NCBI RefSeq assembly: GCF_963678635.1
Contig: NC_087065.1
Coordinates: 66,807,374 to 66,871,373 of the forward strand
Source: Symsagittifera roscoffensis
Lineage: Eukaryota > Xenacoelomorpha > Acoela > Convolutidae
Direction: 5' to 3'
Length of the DNA: 64,000 nucleotides
The notes beneath the pieces are model-generated. The model ran no database searches, was not told the DNA's origin, and worked only from the letters and a program-made list of their open reading frames with translations. The position numbers and the translations under genes are program-made. This document shows positions 11,226-21,088 of this stretch, piece after piece. Positions within the stretch are counted from its first letter, which is position 1; each line of letters opens with the position of its first letter.

Positions 11226-12494
11226 TCGCTAAAAGTAACCACATAGAAATATGTTTCTGAGAGTAAGCTCAGGACAACAATATCTCTCGAATCATTTTTT
11301 TTAAAATTCCGTTAAAAACTGCTTGTTAAAACGTCGATTTTTGTCTGGAGAAAAACAGCTACCCGGGCACAAACATTCCTTCATTTTCATTGATAATAGT
11401 CGGATAAACAGTAATTTTTTTTTCAATAAAAGTTCAAACTACCTTATTGGACTACAATAGTTTGTAATCGACTATATCCCATTCTTTTGTAATAATAAGC
11501 GTCCCAGAATGTTTCATTGAAAAAGTTAAACAGTCATTTTTTCCGTAAAGATCGCAATTTTTGGACATTTGGTTGTTTTTAGTCCGAAGAAGTCTTGCAA
11601 AAACCTGTAGATTTGAAATCTAAATTTATTAGATGGATTAAAAGATGTATCCTAGAGAAAATAAAAAAATGAATGTTTGGAGTCCATTGTGATTCGAGAA
11701 CGATTGCAATTTTCCGCTAGGCTCCGTGTTTTAATTTTAAAAAAAAATTGAGCAATTTTGCAATTTTTGAGTGGGTCTGTGCGTGTGGTATGAAGTTTGA
11801 ACCTCTTTTTCCTCCTTTTTCTGAAATGAATTTTGATTGGTATGCAATTTTTGTGATGCCTTGTCCACAAAATTTCAACTGAAAATTTTGTTCTAACCAG
11901 CCGTGTTTGAGCAGTTTTCGAAGGCATGTACATAACAGATGCCAATTTTTCTCAGCGTTACTGCTTCAAAATTAGTAGCTTGAAAAATTGAAAGCAATAT
12001 TAGACAAAAAACAGTGTTGTTTAGCCTAAAATGATAAAAAGAGAAAAGAGGTTTTTGGAGGAAACTAAAATCTAATTAAACTTATTTTTGTATCAATTTC
12101 AGCTGAACCTCATCCAGATGAACCCCATATATTTTATAACTAGATAGTAGCGGGGCTTACATTGACCCAATACCTAGTAAGACTTATTTTTGAATACTTG
12201 TTCTAACACCTCAACTTCAAAACAATCAAATGAAGAGAGGTCACAAGTGGCGCGAGTCTCCTCTCAAAGGATGGGTAGTTTGATATAGAAGCCAGGAAAG
12301 AAAAAATTAATGACTACCTGTACTAGGAATTGCTAAATAATAAAATAGCTTCAAAACAAGTTTGATTTCCTTTTCGAATTCTTTTGTTACAATCTGTCCA
12401 AATTCTGCAATATTCTACGAACAAGAGAAATTTGAAAACTAGTTTTTCTGTCACAGCTGTTTCTGAGCTATTCAGTAAATTGCATCCTAGAACT
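11226..12494. other. AT-rich, no supported gene
   Basis: The minus-strand open frame at 11,652-11,945 is rich in Lys and Arg and matches nothing I know. No convincing splice signals bracket it, so I treat it as chance. Confidence 0.4.
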
Positions 12495-12895
12495 GTATTT
12501 TTGATCTTTATGGAAGATGGCTCAAAGATCTATACTTCTAATCTTAGTACTACTACTATTACAACTACTAGAGATCAGACATTAATGTCACATGACAAAA
12601 TCGCGCAGCAAAAAAGATGTAACCTTCTTTTGAAATATCTTTGAAAGTCATGAGTTCTGTTGATTAGATTGATTTGAAGGATAATTATATGTCTTGAAGC
12701 ATGAAGATAACTTCAACTCAAGCGTACTAACAGAAGTCATGATTTTTAAAGATTTTTCATCTGGAAGTTACATCTTTTTTGATGTTGTTCGATTTTGTCA
12801 TGTGACATTAATATCTGATCTCTAGTAATCGTAGTAAGAGTAGTAAGAGTAGAAATATAGATCTTCGAACCATCTTGCAAAAAATCAGTAGTAAT
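12495..12895. repeat. Long foldback element (MITE-like)
   Basis: Arms at 12,495-12,661 and 12,729-12,895 are near reverse complements over about 165 bp, with a spacer of about 65 bp. Matching blocks, read outward to inward, include AAGATCTATA, ACTAGAGATCAGA, ATTAATGTCACATGACAAAA, AAAAAAGATGTAAC and TCATGA followed by TTCTGTT. Small substitutions and indels separate the arms. No ORF lies in it. The structure fits a non-autonomous foldback or MITE-type transposon. Confidence 0.85.
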
Positions 12896-13229
12896 TATTA
12901 CGCCAACTTGCATATTAATATTAACTGCAATTTGTCATTGCGAGATGTCATCAGCCATGAAAAAAAACTGCCATGAAAAAAAAAGCCATGAAAAAACTGA
13001 AAAAAGATGTATTTGGTTCAAATGAATCAAGGCCAACAAAAAAACTGATCTCCACGAGTTACAGAAAAAAAATTATTTTCTGGTGCCAACTTGATCCCGG
13101 CATTAAATAATTGGGACAGGCAGTAACTCGAGCAATGCAACTTGTCATGAAGGTGATTAATTTGTAAAAGGAAACTTGGAAAACAAGACAAAACATAAAA
13201 CACATGGTTTTGATGTTTTTCAAAGTATT
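12896..13229. other. Short low-complexity stretch with a CCATGAAAAAA triplet
   Basis: At about 12,955-12,997 the motif GCCATGAAAAAA recurs three times. No gene is seen. Confidence 0.5.
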
Positions 13230-13502
13230 AAAAACACACATATTTAGAAGCAAGCAATTGGAACAGAACAAAATGATTTCGAAAAGCAATCTGCCAATTT
13301 TAGGTAGTTTTTGCTTGTAAAATTGAGTTTTAGGGTGACCTAAGTCAATATTTTGTCTCAAAAATTAGCTTAGCAAAAGTAGTTTAAATTAGATTAGTAA
13401 AATTATTAAAAATACAAATATTTAAAGCAAGCAATTAGAACAGACCAAAATGAATTTGAAAAGCAATCTAGCAATTTTAGGTAGTTTTTGCTTGTAATAG
13501 TA
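13230..13502 (+). repeat. Direct duplication of a 95-bp segment
   Basis: 13,230-13,325 and 13,407-13,502 share AAGCAAGCAATT, AAAAGCAATCT and CAATTTTAGGTAGTTTTTGC in the same order, with scattered substitutions. The period is about 177 bp, so the intervening segment may be part of a degenerate tandem unit. Confidence 0.8.
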
Positions 13503-13881
13503 GTTTAAGCTGGGGCATTTCAGCCGTCGTGGAGGATGTTAAGACCTCCATGTATTAACAGAGGCTACAGAACATCCGGTTCTCATTCTATGTATTAACA
13601 GAGGGAATAGACTTTCCATTCTATTGAAATAGGAAATAGTTTTCCCAATGTATTAGGATACCTAGTTTCAGATGGTAAGTTTCAGTAAGATAAAGTATAG
13701 CTACCCCTATTTATAAGGATTAGTAACAGAAATTAAATGTATTAAGATAGGGAATGTACTAAAGTTATAGAATTCAGATCGTAGAATGGTAAGTTTCGAG
13801 AAAAACTTTTGGCGACCGATTTTAAGATTCTGAACATTTTCTCAATAAAAAATCAAGAAGTTGGTTACCCCAACGCAACGT
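13503..13881. other. Non-coding stretch with short recurring motifs
   Basis: ATGTATTAACAGAG occurs twice about 40 bp apart. The pairs TGTATTAGGATA / TGTATTAAGATAGGGAATG and GATGGTAAGTTTCAG / GAATGGTAAGTTTCGAG also recur. It resembles a decayed short tandem array. No gene is seen. Confidence 0.4.
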
Positions 13882-13990
13882 TTAAAAAAATTGTTGAGAA
13901 AAATTAAGAACAGAGAATATATTTATTAATTTTATAGCATCGTAATTAATTTTACAACATAATCGGACAAAATTACATTTAGTATCTATT
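13882..13990 (-). pseudogene. 3' end of the DNA polymerase B pseudogene, beyond the LTR element
   Basis: If the LTR element and one copy of its 4 bp target duplication are removed, the polymerase frame that stops at the element's right edge continues here. It stays open for about 35 codons up to a TAA at about 13,882. Polymerases of this family usually end shortly after the FYPKR motif, so the normal stop may have been lost and part of this frame may be ordinary flank. See the main part at 26,093-29,725. Confidence 0.6.
13987..13990. repeat. Left target-site duplication (TATT)
   Basis: TATT precedes the LTR edge here and is repeated immediately after the other LTR at 26,093-26,096. Four bases fits the 4-6 bp duplications made by Ty3/gypsy integrases. 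The exact LTR edge is ambiguous by one base, because an A precedes TG at both LTRs. Confidence 0.7.
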
Positions 13991-15290
13991 ATGTCGTCTT
14001 TAGGATTTCCACACACGGTCTTGCAAAGCTATCCCTTTTACCGTGCTAAAGCAGGGGGCACTAAGGCTCGTTACAAACGACAATCCCGAAAAGGTTATGT
14101 TAGTGGTGAGTTGTCCTCTACTGTATTCTATTGCTCCCCCTTGGTCAGTGATGCTCTTGCTCGCTATATCTCGCTTTGCAAATGAATTCAATATATATAA
14201 GTCCGAATACAAAGGGCCTACTAGTTCGGCCAGAGTATAATTTATTAATATACAACAGAATGGTTTGCGATCTGTACACGCTTAACAATTTCTTCTGCGT
14301 ACTCGGTCAGTACACGCGTCGACTAAGCTCTCTGACTTTTGCTAGCTTCTACTCTAACTAATATTCCACAAGGCACTTCGACTTGCGTTCTTACTTCACT
14401 CGCCGTGAAACAATTAACTGATGAGTTCAGATAGCGACCACAACTAGGACCTACTGAATCTTACGTTCGTTAACTCGTTCAGCCTTCAAAATCCGCTCTC
14501 GAACCTCCACTTCTTATCTCTATTTGCGCTCCGTTTTTGTTAAAGTCACGCCACTTCATATCGGTGTTGTCATTCCCTTAAGCACAACCGCCCCCTATGG
14601 TTTTCCTTTTTACCTACTCCCTCTGTCAAACCTGACGGGTTCCAAGTCCGGGGTTTTTATCGACTTGTTCACGTTTCGTAAATACATCCCCCTGCGGTTG
14701 GTATCGTAAATCGGGTAAGTAACCGAAGTCGTATGATTCTTATCAGTTAAATCCCCACTACGCTACTTACTTAAATACCAGCTGACTTCGGTGTCAAATC
14801 CTGACCCATGCAAAAAAGTCGTACGATCCCAATAAACTAATCATAACCCGATTTTGAACCAAATTTACTAATATTTTCCCTATCATGTTAGGACTAAATA
14901 CACGGTCGGGGATAAGTTTTGCTTTTATACTCGGTAGTACCCCCATGACCCAATTTACACTAGGCACATAATTCAGTGCATGTACAATCCCATAGCAATT
15001 AGCTACCTACAGGTATAAACCGTTTTCCATTTTCTTAATCCCAGCCAGAGTTAGATGGGGAAATGTCCGGGTAAAAATGCATTTTTCTTCGATTTTATTT
15101 CTACTACTTTATTTAGCTTTAGGTCCTCTTTTCAATCTTTCTACTTTGTTTACCCTTAGCTAACAGCCATCCAATTAAGCTATTTAGACCTCATAACGAG
15201 AAATGAAATACCTAAACTTAAACCAAGGTAACGAAACCCAAGCAGAAAATAATCTAAGTTGAAAAATTAGCTAGAATTACCAATTCTACA
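13991..15290 (-). repeat. 3' LTR
   Basis: It matches 24,767-26,092 along its whole length with scattered substitutions. On the plus strand it reads TGTCGTCTTTAGG to CAATTCTACA, giving TG...CA ends. Compared with the other LTR it lacks about 27 bases after TATATCTCGCTT near 14,175. Short open frames in it (such as 13,991-14,185) occur in both LTRs and are not considered genes. Confidence 0.93.
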
Positions 15291-15353
15291 GTATTCCCTT
15301 CTAGTCTATTTTTCTCCCAAATAATATTAGGTTTTTCTCTCCCCCCTTTTTTT
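15291..15353 (-). other. Polypurine tract region
   Basis: On the minus strand AGAAGGGAATAC lies directly against the 3' LTR (15,291-15,302), the expected position for the plus-strand primer. A stronger purine run, about seven A then six G then AGAGAAAAA, lies at 15,331-15,353 and could be the main or a second tract. Confidence 0.6.
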
Positions 15354-15475
15354 ACCATTAAATACTGAATTAATGACTATATACAATCTATACTTTATTT
15401 ATGTGTAAGCTATAGTTAAGTTTAAGTATAAGCTATAAGTTTAATCAGTTCCTTCCTTTATAAATTCCTTGGTTA

Positions 15476-16117
15476 TTAGCGACAGTTTATAAACTCACCT
15501 CTCCTAATTTTCGGCCCCCGAATTGGTTGAGGATTCGTCATATTCGTCTGACCAATTCCCTTCTCCCCATTGGGCTGGAGCGCCCGATATTCCTCCTCCC
15601 CAATGGTATGTCTGATTTCGTCAAAGAGGTCCCTAATTTTGGGCCTCTTACTGGGCCTCCTCCTCCTAGCCCTTGCTCTGTCGGAGAGGGAAATTGAGTG
15701 GGTGCTTGCAGAGTCCTCATCACTCTCCCAACTGAGAAATCTCTCCCGCCCAGACTTCTCCGAAGGCGGTTGACCCTCGGTCGAGCAAGTGTCAGTTGCC
15801 GGGTCCAGGGCGGGCTCATGTACATGAAATTGGCCCGCAGTTGAGCAACTCTCCAGATCGGGCTCCCCCGGATTGAACTTCCTGAGAGCTGTGCTCACAT
15901 CTGGCACCGTCTCTTCGACTCTAGGGTAGTGTCGGAAAGGCCGTGGGGCACCCTGTCCCCGCAGAAACAACCGGAACTCATGCCAGGAGGCGGTGTCTGC
16001 CAATAGGAGCAGGGAGGCACCACTCTTCAGTGAAAGAGTTATATACTCATCTTCTTCCTGGTAGTCTAGGATGGTGAAGAAGGCTCGGAGGATGAAGGAT
16101 CTCCACACAATTGTCAT
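15476..16117 (-). CDS. Accessory ORF downstream of env, Arg-rich, unknown function
   Basis: An uninterrupted 213-codon frame lies between the env-like gene and the 3' LTR. The ATG has a good context (GCCAAAATGA). Residues 1-60 are compact and hydrophobic, with YITLSLKSGASLLLLAD and then an amphipathic TASWHEFRLFLRG. The middle (60-140) is acidic and Ser/Pro-rich. Residues 147-162 form a basic run, RARARRRRPSKRPKIR, that looks like a nuclear-localisation or RNA-binding motif. A predicted helical tail with DEIRHTIGEEEYRAL follows. I recognise no family. By position and basic motif it resembles regulatory accessory genes of complex retroviruses, but that is inference. It is the only long internal gene without a break apart from parts of pol. 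Confidence 0.65.
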   Translation of the reverse strand: MTIVWRSFILRAFFTILDYQEEDEYITLSLKSGASLLLLADTASWHEFRLFLRGQGAPRPFRHYPRVEETVPDVSTALRKFNPGEPDLESCSTAGQFHVHEPALDPATDTCSTEGQPPSEKSGRERFLSWESDEDSASTHSISLSDRARARRRRPSKRPKIRDLFDEIRHTIGEEEYRALQPNGEKGIGQTNMTNPQPIRGPKIRRGEFINCR

Positions 16118-16786
16118 TTTGGCGACTTTTTTTTCTTTTGTAATTTAGAGAATTTATTAAAATTCGACGGTTCCTTAGCGACTGAATTTTGATAGTAACA
16201 ATGCACGGTTTCAGCCTTCGTGGTTCTCTTTTTCCCTTATCTTCACCTCTTCAGATGTTCGTATCGAGGCGATACAACGGCCCGTCAATCAATCGGTTGC
16301 TTTTACTTAAGATTGTAATCTGTCATGTTCGACAGTTAACCTGCAAGCCTGGCCTCGAAAGTCTTGTATGCTATGAATTAGCCTGAGCTTGCGCTAAATT
16401 AACTTGATTAAGTCTTTAATGACCCTCAACCTCTTCAATGTCGCCTAACGCATCCTACTAAATTGTATCGTGTGATCGCAAACCTCTAGTCAGTCCCCGT
16501 CAAATAAAAGCACGTATGGTTATACCATGAATGAGGGGTCAGCTGAGCTGACTCGGGGACATGACTGCTATCAAGTTACTCCTCATGGTGTGATCCATCC
16601 TCATCCGTTTAGATAGATATGAATGTTTGAAACGAAGTAGTGATATCCATGAGGTGGGGTCACACCCTAGTATAGTAGCACCGAATACGATGAGCATGAT
16701 ATTGAGTTCATGAATAAATAAAATGTTTTAGACTCACAACCGGTCGGACTGGTTCTCACCCTCCTGGTCGCCTCATCCTCCCCTCC
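16118..16786. other. Internal spacer of the LTR element
   Basis: No convincing minus-strand gene is seen between the two small downstream ORFs. The plus-strand open frame at 16,189-16,386 runs against the element and has no recognisable content. A spliced message for the accessory ORF would need an acceptor here; none stands out. Confidence 0.4.
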
Positions 16787-17080
16787 TCACAGAGTGGTGT
16801 TCATCAGCGCGCTTGTACCGATCCGGCGTCCACGTCCAGAAACCCCCTTCCACTTGCCTCGCACATAGTTAAAGCCTCGTCCCATCAGCGGTGTGCTCGA
16901 CGCCCCACTTCCCTCTGTGGTCCTTGTAAGGTTCACTTCATCGAATGATGAGCTAGCGGGTACTCTGAGAGGTAGGTACATCTTCCCAGAGGACGAATCA
17001 CCTCTGGAGGGTCCCTGGGGATAACTGTTGGGTCTCTGTGATCCACGCTCGTAGTTGGGGTCATATCTAGGTTGCGGCAC
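16787..17080 (-). CDS. Small ORF after env, Gly/Arg/Ser-rich
   Basis: A 97-codon frame starts 15 bases after the env-like stop, in a different frame. It is rich in Pro, Ser, Arg and Gly (for example MPQPRYDPNYERGSQRPNSY and SGRGRRIGTS near the end) and looks disordered. It could be a separate small protein, or an extended cytoplasmic tail of env displaced by a frameshift. I see no known domain. Confidence 0.4.
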   Translation of the reverse strand: MPQPRYDPNYERGSQRPNSYPQGPSRGDSSSGKMYLPLRVPASSSFDEVNLTRTTEGSGASSTPLMGRGFNYVRGKWKGVSGRGRRIGTSALMNTTL

Positions 17081-17094
17081 CCCTCGATGTCGTC

Positions 17095-19162
17095 CTAGTG
17101 GCGCACAACAGTAGGAGTTCTCGAAGTCCGCGCCTCGTTGCGACGCCTATTAATTCCCAGTAAACGCGCCCTCCTTGAAAAACAACGCCAGTACACGCAG
17201 CCTAATATTAAAAAGACTGCGACCAACAGCCAAATCACCAGTCCCAGTTGCACAGGTCCACTGCGCATCATCTGCCAATGAAAAGGGGTGTGTTTGCGTA
17301 AAATTTCATCAGCAAAGGGCTTGGCAATCTCCGATAGGGCTTGTTCGTCCACCGACCCATCTGGCAACTTGATCAGATTGAGCCGGAGTGCTTCGACCAT
17401 CTCACTCCTCGCCTGCTCTCGTAAGATTTCTGGTATCATGACTCCTGGGAGGTTCTTTTCAGCTTCCTCCAAAGTCGCAAACAAGGGGCGGATCAACGGG
17501 TGTTGTCTGATCGTCATCGTTAATCCAGTCTCGTACTGGCAGGTCCGTGGGTCTGGCACTAGAACCAAAGCACCGTCTGGCGTTTCGATCCTACCATCGC
17601 AACTGGGTCGTAGAAGGCAACTTCTGCAACCGGATATGGGTTCACCCCTCTCCTTAGCTCCTCTGCTGTAGTTGAAAAGCGTATAATCATCGTCCCGTGA
17701 AGTTACCAAATAAGTTGAGTCGTCCAGGTACACAGCCGTGGGGATTTCTGGCAGAACAATCACCTCCTGAGGGCACAACTTCAATGCATTTGTAGGCAAG
17801 TCGAAGAAGAGACTTGCTAGACAAGATGATTCACTACTTCGGGACATCGCGAAAGGTCGGAAGCAAAGCTTCAACCGGCTGCTTCCACTGCAATGAGCTG
17901 AGATCACTTCTCCAGATACTTCTGCAAAGTTGTCCCGTCTCTCCGACACCAGCAAATGTGTATTTACAAACTTATACTGAGTCGCTGTAGATCCCCCATT
18001 TGCCGGCTGGGGAAGAGGAGTCGTCCGAAGTCGTCGTGCAGGCCCATCGTGTGGTGTACAGGATTGTTAATCAAAACGTTGATCCCCGTTTCCGTGATCA
18101 CCGTCGACTGCACCAACTCGAATCCATAGTACGTCATCAGTTCGTTCCTGGGTATAGCCTCTTGCATCTTATCCAACTGAATTCCATCTAAGATACTCGT
18201 CAGTACTTCCGGAGGAACAAGAGTAGCGGGAATATATCCTCGCGTCAAGGAACTCAACGCATCGTCCAAGATATACCCGTAATTGTGTACTGCCATTTTG
18301 AACGCTATCAGTTCGGCTCTGATGGTGTCAAAAGTCGCTGAGTGGTTCGCAATCACTGTGGAGTACTTCAATGTTTGTCCATAGAAGGAGTTCCAGTTAT
18401 ACATCTTACAGGCACTTTTCTCCTTTCGTTGGTCGTCAGTCCCACCTAGAACATGCCTCAATAATCCCCTGAACAGTTCGAAGTTTGCATTAGAGTCGTG
18501 CGATATCATTTTCAGCTGGGTCTGCGTCTTGTTAAGAGAGTGGCCCAAAAGATGCAACCTCTCCCCAGTCTCGAGTAAGATGGTCCGGACAGCCCCATCC
18601 AAGAACGAAGCTTCGTTGCCCAGCTCATCCAAGTTCGAGTCTCCGTCACAAAGACCAAAGAAGGAGAAGTAGTGACAAAACCCTTCCTTGAGTTACGGAG
18701 CTAACACTATGGCCGCCGCAACTCCTCCCAGCGCTGGCTTGATCCACCTTTTTGCTCTCGTGGAGCTCCTTTCGTGCTTGTCGACGAAGGTCGTAGCTCG
18801 GTTCTTCATCTCGTAGAGCACGGCCTCTATTTCACTAATTTCGTACTCAATGCCTTTGAATGCCAGGTAGGTTAGATTCACAAATGCTTCCGTAGTGATG
18901 TTGTCACCGCAGATCTTGCCATGCCATTTTTTCCACCGATCCGCCAACATATACTGATGTTCCTGGAAGGCTATATCGAGGAGTGTCCGATTAATCGCAG
19001 GGACCACGGGGAATGGTACCGAAACCCAAGAAGTTTCCATTGCGCTCGCAATGATGAGGGGAGTCTCCGCCATAAAATACTGCTCCGGCGGTATGGTTGA
19101 TCGTCACTGCCGATGAGGGCCATACTCCAAGTAGCAAGAGAATTGCCAGCCCGACCAGCCAT
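17095..19162 (-). pseudogene. env: Envelope-like glycoprotein gene, broken
   Basis: The pieces read in order on the minus strand. A hydrophobic signal-peptide-like run lies near 19,155-19,100. A segment at 19,073-18,693 has several N-glycosylation sequons and ends in a furin-type site RAKR followed by a Gly/Ala-rich hydrophobic stretch, as expected of a fusion peptide. A heptad-like segment with further sequons lies at 18,632-17,964. A cysteine-containing segment at 17,955-17,095 has a transmembrane helix near its residues 235-257 and a short basic tail. This is the layout of class I-like fusion glycoproteins. Breaks: a frame change near 19,100, one in-frame TAA at about 18,693 and a frame change near 17,990. 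The copy cannot express an intact protein. Assignment rests on architecture and position, not on a recognised sequence family. Confidence 0.75.
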
Positions 19163-19459
19163 GAGTTCAAATGTAGATTACAATTTACGATCTAAACAGC
19201 AATAATAAAAAAAAAGAAAGACTAAATGAACAAGACCGTTGCATCCTCAAGTATCTGATTTTCCCCTGGAATTTGGAAAACCTATAACCATTAAAGTATA
19301 TCCATTAATTTAATTAAAGATTTCCGTTAAGTTTTAAGTTTTGGTCTCCTCATTCTGAAGTTATAGCAATTTTTTTTTTTTGGAGGTCCTAATTTATCTA
19401 GCTAATAGGTATAACGGGGAAAGAAAGTTTTAATAGTGTTTGTCTGATTGGGGTTGGAG
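19163..19459. other. Spacer between pol and env
   Basis: About 300 bases without a frame. It includes an A-rich run near 19,205 and a T-run near 19,371-19,380. It probably holds the splice acceptor for env, but none can be chosen by eye. Confidence 0.4.
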
Positions 19460-19807
19460 TTAGCCCCGCTCGAACTCGTCAATCCCAAAGCGAACAGGAG
19501 GTCGCCGTCTACGACTAGGTCGGCCCTCGCCCTCTGCCTCGTGCTCTCCCCTCAACTCCAAGGACTCGTTAGGTTCTGGTGGAGCAAGTTCCTGGTCCGC
19601 TGGCGCGTTCCGATGGTCGTCTTCTCTTCTGGTCTCCAGTTCGGCTGCGTCGTAAGTCTCCACTACTTCGGCTTCGATTTGGTTCGGATCCTCTATTGGG
19701 TTAGGGCTCTCTAGGGGTTTGTCTTTCAACCGGGCGTTCGGAGGTAGTCGTGGGGTAGGTAACCTCAATGGTCCTAACTCGTGGGTCTCTCCAATAGCCA
19801 TTTCCAA
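19460..19807 (-). CDS. C-terminal tail of pol (charged)
   Basis: A 115-codon frame follows the integrase in the same frame as 19,877-20,236, separated by a stop. It is acidic in the middle and ends in a basic run (RPSRRRRPPVRFGIDEF), as the extreme C-termini of Ty3/gypsy Pol proteins often do. Confidence 0.5.
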   Translation of the reverse strand: MEMAIGETHELGPLRLPTPRLPPNARLKDKPLESPNPIEDPNQIEAEVVETYDAAELETRREDDHRNAPADQELAPPEPNESLELRGEHEAEGEGRPSRRRRPPVRFGIDEFERG

Positions 19808-19876
19808 CTCGTCGTCTCTAATTCCAGGGTCGTCAAAGAATCTCGTTGGATTGCGGGTTCTCCTCTACATACGTTT

Positions 19877-21027
19877 TCAACAAGTTAAAATGCAAATACC
19901 GGACCGGACCTTTGCGGGGGTGGAAGGTTTGGCCACCTTGTAATTCACTTCAGAGACTTTGGCCAAGACCACATAGGGCCCATCCCATGGTAAGAAGAAC
20001 TTCTTCGACTTTATCTTCTCTTTCGCCCAAAGCCACACTTTGTCTCCCGTCGCGTACGGTTCTCCTTGAACTCTTTTCCGATATTGATCCTTCTGGCGTC
20101 GCTGATTAGTTCCCAGTAGCTCTCGAGCGCTGCTATGGGCGTCTCGGAATTGTTCGTCGAGCCATTCTACAAACCCATCCTGTGTCGGAATTTCGTCGTG
20201 GGTTTTGGGTAGAACAGGTCGATTGGGTACTGGCATTCCTGTCCATGTACTAGATTGAAAGGGGTCGCACCGGTTGTTCGGTGGATGGTAGTATTATAGA
20301 CGAAATTCAAGTAGGTCAATACTGTATCCCATGTCCGGGGGTTTTCCGCGCAGTACTTTGAAATGACGTCCGCAATTACCCTATTATGACGTTCTACTTG
20401 TCCATAGCCTTGAGGGTGGTACGGGGAAGTGCGGGATTTATCGATCCCCAGCAGTCGGCACATTTTGAGGATGAGATTGCTCCCAAAGTTCTTCCCTTGA
20501 TCGGTGTGCAGGATGTTCGGTGCCCCAAACTTGAGTACCCAGTTCTCGACTATCTCCCGGGCCACCTCTGCCGAATCCGTGGATACAAGTGGGACGGCAA
20601 TTGCATACTTCGTGAACAAGTCCGTCATCACTAAGATGTGCTTCGCACGAGACTTTGCTGCCAACGTCACGGGCCCTAGGATGTCCGCCGCCAATGTGTT
20701 GAGTCGGATCCCCACTTTAAACTGGACAAGCCCAGCGACCCTCTTTTTTTCTCCTGTGCTCCGCGCTGCACAAGTGAGGCACCATTGTATCTTCTTCTCC
20801 ACGTCTGTCCTCATGGTGGGCCACCAGAACCGTTGACGAATTCGAGCGAGGGTCTTCTCAACTGCAAAGTGTCCGCCGCTAATCTGCGAGGAGTGCAGCT
20901 GGTTGAGGATCACCTTCCTCCCGGTTGTAGGAACAATCGTCTGCAATACCGGACGCAAGTCATCCCTTGGGAACCATTTTTTAGAGAGCACCCCCCCCTC
21001 CCCCCTCGGATACTTAGTTCGTTCCAT
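19877..21027 (-). pseudogene. pol: Integrase domain of pol
   Basis: The zinc-binding part shows H-x-H-x-x-C-x-x-C spacing (GGHFAVEKTLARIRQRFWWP, then CLTC). The catalytic core carries the retroviral D,D-35-E signature: ADILGPV, HTDQGKNFG and YHPQGYGQVERHNR. The core is open from 21,027 to 20,167. The C-terminal part continues in another frame at 20,236-19,877 (with DKVWLWA and GPYVVLAK, a GPY/F-like module), so there is a frameshift near 20,170-20,236. Integrase inserts the DNA copy into the genome; this copy is disrupted. Confidence 0.9.
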
Positions 21028-21088
21028 CTATACCAGTAAGCTAGGGCCTCGGGTCCGTACTGTATCGCCTACTCTTTGGGAATGAGGT

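Noticed and set aside
11652-11945. 97-codon Lys/Arg-rich minus-strand frame near TRPM
   Set aside because: It does not match TRPM N-terminal motifs and has the A-rich content of a chance frame.
13991-14709. Open frames inside the LTRs (also at 24,596-25,511)
   Set aside because: They occur in both LTR copies, differ in length between them, and have no known domain.
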